From Alistipes sp. (lineage in GTDB: Bacteria; Bacteroidota; Bacteroidia; Bacteroidales; Rikenellaceae): a stretch of DNA of 59,006 nt. Shown in pieces: positions 17,961-24,296 of the stretch. The notes beneath the pieces are model-generated. The model was not told the origin of the DNA. It saw only the letters and a list, made by a program, of their open reading frames with translations, and did no database searches. The stretch lies in contig JAFZFP010000004.1 of NCBI GenBank assembly GCA_017555905.1, positions 1 to 59,006 on the forward strand, in the 5' to 3' direction. Numbering within the stretch: the stretch's first letter is position 1; each line of letters starts with the position of its first letter. The position numbers and the translations under genes were made by a program.

Positions 17961-18842
17961 TTAATCCCAGCCGCCAACTGAGCCACCGACATTGATTTCT
18001 ATCTTCTGCGGTGAGTTATCAAGAGTAATAGATACTATATACTCTTTGCCAGCATGATATGTAAATATCTCCTCGGTCATATACGATATACCACCCATTA
18101 TTATCTCGACAAATGGTGCATACTCCAATATGCTTTGTGGTACTACAATCACCTCAAAAGTGTCTATAGCCACCTTGCGTGCCTTGATCTTCTGTGCATC
18201 GCCGTGAGGATCTTTCGACACAATGCCTGTGGTGAAGTTTATCAACGCCTGAGGCACTGTGCTGTAGAGGTAGACATCTATATCTTCGGGGAAGGCGTCG
18301 GTGTACTCCTCGCCCTTAACTAGCTTGATGACCACCTTCGAGCACATATGCTTAAACTGCAGTTGCACCGAACCATCCTCCTGCGACACGCCCTCGGCTT
18401 TTGCCCACAAGAAGTCCGATGCCTCGTAGGCGGATAAAGCGCCCTCGGTTGCAGGGAGCGACTGGTCGGTCTGCACTGCCCACTTGTGCTTGTTGATAAA
18501 TGTTGGCTCCATATATGGGTAGTAGCCGTACACATCCATCAGGCCCTCTGCCCAATAGAATGTTCTGCGACCCAACCATGTGCTACCGTCGTAGGTCAAA
18601 GCCTCGTTGTTTATCCAGTTACCCGAGATTTGCAAAGGCATTGCCTGCTCTCCCTCATAGGTTGTGGCATAAAGACCAATTACATCGCCATTTTCAAAAG
18701 ATGTCTCTGTTGCTCGTGTTGAGGGGTGCAAAGCCTCAATGCGCATCACGCCATCCTCAACAACGGGGGGATTATCAATATTCTCTCTCTCGCAGCTCAT
18801 AGCAACCAATGCTAAAGCTGCCATTGCTATATACTTTTTCAT
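17961..18842 (-). CDS. Fimbrillin family lipoprotein
   Basis: A 293-residue exported lipoprotein: MKKYIAMAALALVAMSC with lipobox cysteine at 17. The body matches Bacteroidales fimbrillin (Mfa-like) proteins: an early Arg-Ala-Thr site (STRATETSFENGD) where gingipain-type proteases mature such subunits, YYPYM, a YEASDFLWAKAEG stretch, and a beta-rich second half with VVPQS. It ends in a short Gly-rich tail, INVGGSVGGWD. Likely a structural or tip subunit of a surface fimbria. It is the last gene of the operon, 11 bases after the M64 fusion gene. Confidence 0.82.
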   Translation of the reverse strand: MKKYIAMAALALVAMSCERENIDNPPVVEDGVMRIEALHPSTRATETSFENGDVIGLYATTYEGEQAMPLQISGNWINNEALTYDGSTWLGRRTFYWAEGLMDVYGYYPYMEPTFINKHKWAVQTDQSLPATEGALSAYEASDFLWAKAEGVSQEDGSVQLQFKHMCSKVVIKLVKGEEYTDAFPEDIDVYLYSTVPQALINFTTGIVSKDPHGDAQKIKARKVAIDTFEVIVVPQSILEYAPFVEIIMGGISYMTEEIFTYHAGKEYIVSITLDNSPQKIEINVGGSVGGWD

Positions 18843-18853
18843 ATTGCTATGTC

Positions 18854-21800
18854 TTAGAAGTTTAACTCTGGTTTCTCGCCCATAATCTGAGGCTCGTTAT
18901 GCATTGGGTCGGGGGTGTAATTTACCTCTGCCGAAGAGCGTGTCAACGCCATAGGTACAGGACCGAGCGTATTTACATCATTTGCCTTAAACTTCTCGAA
19001 GGTGTACCCCTCGCCCGCATACTCCATAATACGCTTTACTATCGCCTCGCGCGAGATGGCCGAGTAATATGGTATGTTGTTGTTCATACACGAGTTTGCC
19101 TCCGAGCGATATACTCCACGCTGATGGAAGAAACCTCCCTCGTACATATCGACATACATCTGGAACTGTGGATCGAAAATCAGGTGACTCCACGGCACTT
19201 CGTAGTGGCTCGAGTTAAGCGATAGATTCTGATACCATCCAAGCGACTGAAAATTTAAAAAAACATTATCGTGCTCACAACACCAACATCCACACATATC
19301 GATGAAATCTCCGTGGTAGATATACTCGTCCGCAAGTTTGCCAAATGCGTGACCTCCTACCTCGTGCTGAATAACGCCTCTAAAGTCTTGCGAATAGGGA
19401 TTGCGATGAATACACTGCACCGAAAGAGCAGTATTATCCTCCCACATATATGTTATACCACCATAGACATTAGAGTTCTCTATCACCACCACAGGTGTTT
19501 GATGGAGGTTATCTTTTGTTACAGTAGGCACTTTGCAGGCGTACTCCAAGCACTTCTCTTTGTTAATCTTGAATTGGAAGCCTTTATCACCATAAGCATA
19601 CTGAGACTCAAACAACGACTCTTGATTCATCTTGTAGGTTGTCGGCATGCCGCTATCGGTTGAGTGACCAATGACGGTATAGACATTAAAGTAGTCACGA
19701 TATGTTGTGTATGGCTCTACCGCAAAGAAATGTTCGATAGCTTCATTCATTATCTCCTCGTAGTAGCCCTCGGCAATATCCTTTGCATCGAAGCAATCAC
19801 CCATAAAGACGATGTTTACACCACCACCCTTTGTTGCAGTCTGGTTAGTTATAACATCGCCGTGATTATACTGATAGTCATATTGATCTACCTTAACCAC
19901 CTTATAGTGGTCGTATGCCGTAGGCTTAAATACCAACGAATCGGCACGATTACCTGCACCACGAGCCATTTCATCAAACGAGATAGTTACTTCAACCTTA
20001 CCCGAGCCACTCGAAGGTGTTACGGTCACCCAGTCGGGCTTATGTGTTACGCTCCACTCCATCTCTGATGATGCGCGCACCACCATCTTTCTTGAGTGCG
20101 CAGCGTTAAGAGCGCAAGTGCTCTCCAAGTCGAGGTTAAAATCGCGATATACCGATGGGATATAGTCGCCCCAGTATTGTGCTGTCTGATACTTATATAG
20201 TGCATCCTCTGGCACTTGAACACTAACAGCACGTATTGCTTGCTCCTCAGATCCCTCCCAAGCGGTATTATAAAATGAATGCCCATACATTGTTGGAGGA
20301 GTTTTAGCCAAGCATACAACCTCTTTAAGATAAAGACAACTACACACGCCCCTTATTTCCTTTACACCTGTGTGTAGTATTATTTTTGAGATGTTACCAT
20401 TGAAGGCTGATAGATCTACAGCATCCATTCCCTCTGGTATTTCTAATACACCACCATTTTCAACAACAAAACAATGAAAAGCAAGTTCTCCTATAAATTC
20501 AAGGCTTTTGGGCCACTTCGGAAATACATTAAACTTACAACCATAAAAAGCTCTATTGCCGACTCTCACAAGACTTTCTGGCAATATCAATTCACCCGTA
20601 AATCCAGCGTTTTCAAAGGTGTTATTTCCTATTGAAATCAATCCTTTGGGTAATTCCAAACATCCTGTAAAACTGCAACCACTAAAGGCGGAATCACCTA
20701 TAGTTTTCACCTTACTTGGTATCTTTAGGCTTCCCGTCAACCCAGTGTTTGAAAACGCATCTGCTCCTATTTCCTCTAGATTATCAGGTAGTTTTATCTC
20801 ACAGTTTAAGCGTACACCAGCCCAATGTGTTGATTCAAATGCGCCATCACTAATCTTTCTCACTGAATCCGGTAAGTAAAAGTTATCAAAATGGATTTTT
20901 GCTTGATAGAAAGCTGAGTACCCTATTTCTTCTAAGGATCGTGGTATTGTCAAAGCAAGGCTTTGGGATGAGTCCATTCCACAACAAGAAAACGCACTAT
21001 TACCAATAAGTTTTACACTCTGAGGCAAATTTAAGCTAACAATGTTGTTAGACCAACCAAATGCACACTCGCCAATAATTTCCGTCGAATTCGGAAGGAT
21101 AATTCGTAAAAACTTCTCCGCATCTCGAAACGCAGATTCGGGGACTTTTTTATTTTCAATATTCTCTCCATCACACAAAACAACATCAGAGAGGTTTATG
21201 TTTGTCAACGACAACATATTTTCGCGCATAAATGTAAAGTCGGGTTCATTAAGTCGGCCGATTACCTTCATATTTATAATACGGTCGGAGTCCTTACCCG
21301 CTGCCTCAATAGCAGCCTTAAGTGCGCTGCTACCATCAGTTGAAGCCTCAGGTACTTCGATAATGACATATTCCTTTGCATTACCATCGTGCGAGATTGT
21401 CTCGCTCTCCCAAGGGGTGATCTCCTCGCCAACAAGTTCGAATTCCACGCCCGAGAGTTCCTCCTTCGAAACAGAGATAGTAAACTTATGTAGCTTACCA
21501 GCTTTATATTCAAATGCCTCGCTCTTGCGGAAAAGATAAGGAATACCATCAACCGTAATACGCATAAGTGCCATAGAGGCATCAATGGTTTGCGGAACGA
21601 CAATTGCACGATAGTACTGACCATTAACAACAGGAACGATATCTGTAATTTCGCGTTCTCCGATAGGAGTAACTACGCCAGTTGCCAAGTCGATAGAGGC
21701 TTTACGGATTGTATTGGCAATAAGAGCGTGCTTTTCTACACTTGCCCACTCACCTTCTGCCCAGCCTTCACCTTCGGTGAGTTCCACCTGTACGCCAGCC

Positions 21801-22339
21801 ATCTTATGGTTGAAAGTGATGCGTATGCGTTCATCAGTTGGCATCACATTCTCAACCTTACCCCACAAGAAGTCACTCGCCTCGTAGCCACCCATAAGAG
21901 TTGTTTCGACTGTTGTTGATTGGTCTTGTTGCACCTCGAAAGAGTAGTTGTTTACATTTTCGAGTGCACTGTTGTATGGATAATAACCAATCATATCTAC
22001 AGGCGTAATATTATCACGATAGTAGACAGGATAGTCGGGAGTCCACTTGTACTCTTTCTCATTGAATACATAGCGGACATTGTTCGCCTGATTGCCCTTG
22101 TCAAGCAATGTTCCAGGCACGCCATTTTCATAGTTCACGGCAAAAAGTCCGAAGCCATCACCGTCGCAGAAGCCATCATCGTTAACACGGGTCGTAGTTA
22201 CTTGATCGATAGAGCCATTAATATTAATAGCAATTAGCCCATCAGGAGTCGGTACACTTGGTATCGGCTCATCAAAATCTTGCGTACAGCCAGCAAAGAG
22301 CAGAGCTGTACAAAAAAGTATTGAATATATTTTTTTCAT
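18854..22339 (-). CDS. Fimbrillin/LRR/BACON/M64 metallopeptidase fusion lipoprotein
   Basis: A 1161-residue lipoprotein (MKKIYSILF...LLFAGC, Cys18). Domains in order: a fimbrillin-like region (about 30-325) with an N-terminal TTTRVND site, YYPYN, YEASDFLWGKVE and VVPQT; a BspA-type leucine-rich block (about 395-690) with roughly nine repeats of the LPxSLxxIGxxAFxxC kind; a BACON-like beta domain (about 750-820, ending in VVKVDQYDY); and a C-terminal M64 (IgA peptidase family) catalytic domain with H992-E993-V-G-G-H997 followed by AFGKLADEY. The frame runs upstream to codon -25, but the ATG at 22339 gives the signal peptide. The LRR-coding part (about 20.4-21.2 kb) is visibly AT-richer than the ends, suggesting modular assembly. 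Likely a surface adhesin-protease linked to fimbriae; the substrate is unknown. Confidence 0.85.
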   Translation of the reverse strand: MKKIYSILFCTALLFAGCTQDFDEPIPSVPTPDGLIAININGSIDQVTTTRVNDDGFCDGDGFGLFAVNYENGVPGTLLDKGNQANNVRYVFNEKEYKWTPDYPVYYRDNITPVDMIGYYPYNSALENVNNYSFEVQQDQSTTVETTLMGGYEASDFLWGKVENVMPTDERIRITFNHKMAGVQVELTEGEGWAEGEWASVEKHALIANTIRKASIDLATGVVTPIGEREITDIVPVVNGQYYRAIVVPQTIDASMALMRITVDGIPYLFRKSEAFEYKAGKLHKFTISVSKEELSGVEFELVGEEITPWESETISHDGNAKEYVIIEVPEASTDGSSALKAAIEAAGKDSDRIINMKVIGRLNEPDFTFMRENMLSLTNINLSDVVLCDGENIENKKVPESAFRDAEKFLRIILPNSTEIIGECAFGWSNNIVSLNLPQSVKLIGNSAFSCCGMDSSQSLALTIPRSLEEIGYSAFYQAKIHFDNFYLPDSVRKISDGAFESTHWAGVRLNCEIKLPDNLEEIGADAFSNTGLTGSLKIPSKVKTIGDSAFSGCSFTGCLELPKGLISIGNNTFENAGFTGELILPESLVRVGNRAFYGCKFNVFPKWPKSLEFIGELAFHCFVVENGGVLEIPEGMDAVDLSAFNGNISKIILHTGVKEIRGVCSCLYLKEVVCLAKTPPTMYGHSFYNTAWEGSEEQAIRAVSVQVPEDALYKYQTAQYWGDYIPSVYRDFNLDLESTCALNAAHSRKMVVRASSEMEWSVTHKPDWVTVTPSSGSGKVEVTISFDEMARGAGNRADSLVFKPTAYDHYKVVKVDQYDYQYNHGDVITNQTATKGGGVNIVFMGDCFDAKDIAEGYYEEIMNEAIEHFFAVEPYTTYRDYFNVYTVIGHSTDSGMPTTYKMNQESLFESQYAYGDKGFQFKINKEKCLEYACKVPTVTKDNLHQTPVVVIENSNVYGGITYMWEDNTALSVQCIHRNPYSQDFRGVIQHEVGGHAFGKLADEYIYHGDFIDMCGCWCCEHDNVFLNFQSLGWYQNLSLNSSHYEVPWSHLIFDPQFQMYVDMYEGGFFHQRGVYRSEANSCMNNNIPYYSAISREAIVKRIMEYAGEGYTFEKFKANDVNTLGPVPMALTRSSAEVNYTPDPMHNEPQIMGEKPELNF

Positions 22340-22352
22340 AATGCAAATCATA

Positions 22353-22502
22353 TTAAATATCTCCTCCATAATCCTCTTCGTCAGCTTCCCAGCCGCCAAT
22401 GCCGATATTGACATCGGGGGAGCCCTGACTTACGCCATAGCCCTGCTCAACCTCTACATCGAGCGAGGTAACTTCGGGTGATATATAGTCTGTTTTACGC
22501 AT
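22353..22502 (-). CDS. 49-residue fimbrillin-operon peptide
   Basis: Small ORF starting MRKTDYISPEVTSLDVEVEQ and ending VNIGIGGWEADEEDYGGDI. It fits between two operon genes with gaps of 14 and 13 bases on the same strand, which argues that it is translated. Its last 19 residues nearly duplicate the C-terminus of the preceding fimbrillin (VNVGIGGWETDEEDYGGSAE), and the similarity is visible in DNA too. The start resembles short 'KKxYxSPxVxxLxVxxEQG' peptides that are common beside surface operons in Bacteroidales. No signal peptide is visible. Function unknown. Confidence 0.7.
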   Translation of the reverse strand: MRKTDYISPEVTSLDVEVEQGYGVSQGSPDVNIGIGGWEADEEDYGGDI

Positions 22503-22516
22503 AATAGTTTGGTGTT

Positions 22517-23383
22517 TTACTCCGCTGAGCCGCCATAGTCCTCCTCGTCAGTCTCCCAACCGCCAATGCCGACATTCACGCCATTGCTAACCTTGTTGAG
22601 TGTTACGGTGAACTTGTGCTGCTTGTTAGCCTTGAAAGTCATTGCACGAGTCAAAGTGTAATCAACACCATCTACGGTAACAACAACCAAAGCGCCCTCG
22701 GCAGTGGTCTGTGGAACGATCAAAGCGCGGTACTGTGCGCCATCGAGATAAGGAGTAACCTCTGTAGCGTTGCCAGTTGCAGTTGCTGCGCCGGTTGCGA
22801 GATTGATTGTTGCAGTTGTTTTAACACCACAAATCTTTACAGACTTGGTCGCTGCGGCAAGTGTAGCCTCGGTAAAGCCATCGCCAGGTTTGAGGATAAC
22901 CAATGCATTGCTGAATGTGTGGTTTGTAGTGATGTTTACAGCCTCCTCGGTAGGAGCTACGCCTGTGGTTTTGCCCCACAAGAACTCCGAAGCCTTATAG
23001 TTCTCCAAAGTTGATTGGTCTGCCTTGGTAGCGAATGTATGAGCAGTAGTGCTTACACCCTCGGCATAAGGATAGTAGCAGTAGAAATCTGCCTTTGTAG
23101 TCTGGTCGAGCCAATAGATAGGCGTGTCAGGAGTCCAGGTTGTAGAGTAGGTGAAGCCCATATTGTCTACGTGGTTGCCCGAGGTAGCCAATGCGTTAGG
23201 CTCGTTTACAACGAAGATACCAACCTTGTCGCCAGTCTCGAAAGCAGAGTCGGTAGCACGGGTAAGGGTTGTTGAGATGTTGATTGGAACCTTCTCCTCC
23301 TCAGGCTGAGAAACTTCAATTGTAATGCTCTCACAAGAGATAAGAGCCGTAGCAAGAGCTACCAAAGTAAAAATCTTTTTCAT
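22517..23383 (-). CDS. Fimbrillin family lipoprotein, first gene of operon
   Basis: 288 residues: MKKIFTLVALATALISC with lipobox cysteine at 17, then a Thr-rich start with TTLTRATDSAFETGDKVG, the typical Arg-Ala maturation site and fimbrillin opening. Later motifs YYPYAEG, NYKASEFLWGKTTG, VVPQ-like IVPQT and a Gly-rich acidic tail (NVGIGGWETDEEDYGGSAE) match the fimbrillin family. The simple, Ala/Thr-rich composition suggests the major structural subunit. It leads a four-gene operon; the promoter is about 200 bases upstream with a hairpin in the leader. Confidence 0.83.
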   Translation of the reverse strand: MKKIFTLVALATALISCESITIEVSQPEEEKVPINISTTLTRATDSAFETGDKVGIFVVNEPNALATSGNHVDNMGFTYSTTWTPDTPIYWLDQTTKADFYCYYPYAEGVSTTAHTFATKADQSTLENYKASEFLWGKTTGVAPTEEAVNITTNHTFSNALVILKPGDGFTEATLAAATKSVKICGVKTTATINLATGAATATGNATEVTPYLDGAQYRALIVPQTTAEGALVVVTVDGVDYTLTRAMTFKANKQHKFTVTLNKVSNGVNVGIGGWETDEEDYGGSAE

Positions 23384-23423
23384 AGTGTTATTTTTATTTG
23401 TTAATATTTGTCTTATGCGCGGT

Positions 23424-23472
23424 AAAAAACAAAGGGAAACACCCGACCTCCAGCGGTCGAATGTTCCCCTTT
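23424..23472 (-). terminator. Terminator-like hairpin in the fimbrillin leader (attenuator candidate)
   Basis: On the minus strand, AAAGGGGAACA.. CGACC / GGTCG ..TGTTTCCCTTT folds into a long stem (23431-23472) followed by a run of six T (23424-23429). It lies between the promoter and the first gene, so it could stop transcription before the operon. Confidence 0.7.
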
Positions 23473-23509
23473 ATGATATATAGTTAGCGTGAGCGTACTT
23501 TACAAAATA

Positions 23510-23517
23510 CCCCCCCC
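23510..23517 (-). repeat. G8 homopolymer in the fimbrillin leader
   Basis: Eight consecutive G on the coding strand, 38 bases upstream of the attenuator-like hairpin and within the predicted 5' UTR. Such runs are prone to slippage. Confidence 0.8.
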
Positions 23518-23584
23518 TATTGCTATACTATTGATTTTCAACATATTACACATACACAATCTCGCTTAAATTCAAAAGATATAA

Positions 23585-23616
23585 CAAATGTAGTAAAATA
23601 TTAGTAATTGAGCAAG
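23585..23616 (-). promoter_or_regulatory. Promoter of the fimbrillin operon
   Basis: On the minus strand, TTG (23613-23615), 20-base spacer, TACATTTG (23585-23592), an exact -7 match. It gives a 5' UTR of about 195 bases. Confidence 0.7.
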
Positions 23617-23841
23617 TTTCTCCACGACTATGTGGCTGTGTTTCAGATTGCGAAGCAATGCAGATTAATTTTAGCTCAACCCTATATTCATGAGTAGCAA
23701 AAAACTTTGTCCTCTTAATTTTTGCATAGAGTACTACAGATATTGCACAAAGTGCAGACGGGATACTGAGGATAGTAGCAGCGCTACAGCCTCAGTGTCA
23801 CGGCAAGTCTTGTGCGATAGATGGGGTGCAATATGCAAAAA

Positions 23842-23872
23842 GAAAAGGACAAACCTTTCGATTTGTCCTTTT
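23842..23872 (-). terminator. Terminator of the initiator tRNA
   Basis: AAAAGGACAAA (23843-23853) pairs with TTTGTCCTTTT (23862-23872); a T-rich run follows on the minus strand. Confidence 0.85.
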
Positions 23873-23875
23873 TAG

Positions 23876-23948
23876 TAGCGGGGGGAGGACTCGAACCTCC
23901 GACCTCCGGGTTATGAGCCCGACGAGCTGCCAACTGCTCTACCCCGCG
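23876..23948 (-). tRNA. Initiator tRNA-Met (CAU)
   Basis: A complete 73-base cloverleaf on the minus strand: acceptor CGCGGGG/CCCCGCT, D arm GAGC/GCTC, anticodon stem TCGGG/CCCGG around CTCATAA (anticodon CAT), variable loop AGGTC, T arm GGAGG/CCTCC with TTCGAGT, discriminator A. Three consecutive G-C pairs next to the anticodon and the absence of a Watson-Crick pair at 1-72 (here C1 opposite U72) are initiator features. CCA is not encoded. It is followed by its own terminator. Confidence 0.95.
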
Positions 23949-24223
23949 ATGTATCGTTAAATGGCTGTTAGCCGATTTTCCTCAATTGCGAGTGCAAAGA
24001 TAATACAAATTTCCGTTACGTGCAAATGATTTATTATAATTTTTTATAAATCTTTTTTGGTAAAAACTGCATCTATCCTATTATCAACAACTTAACATTT
24101 TTTTACACGACAAACGATTTTATTTCACTCGTTGTCATAGCTTCTTTACATTGCTACCTGTTGCAATACATAACCCGTGCAACATAAAATCGCCTATATA
24201 TCATCAATTTATATTCTCTATTT
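23949..24223. other. AT-rich intergenic region before the SusCD operon
   Basis: No ORF or RNA gene is recognised. It must hold the promoter of the minus-strand initiator tRNA and any operators of the SusC promoter at 24224. Confidence 0.5.
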
Positions 24224-24255
24224 TTTGGTTAATCAGCATATTTTACATATTTTTG
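24224..24255 (+). promoter_or_regulatory. Promoter of the SusCD operon
   Basis: TTTG (24224-24227), 20-base spacer, TATTTTTG (24248-24255), 41 bases before the susC-like ATG. Both boxes match the Bacteroidota consensus. Confidence 0.8.
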
Positions 24256-24296
24256 TAGACTATAACATATTTTTAGCATATAAAATATTCACATAA

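Noticed and set aside
23503-23517. G8 tract as the spacer of a phase-variable promoter (TATTTTG just after it)
   Set aside because: The adjacent box is one base short of TAnnTTTG and has no -33 partner at 19-21 bases; a full consensus promoter lies further upstream at 23585-23616.
23690-23875. 61-codon plus-strand ORF before the initiator tRNA
   Set aside because: Overlaps the tRNA terminator on the opposite strand, has no ribosome-binding site or promoter, and Cys/Arg-rich random composition.
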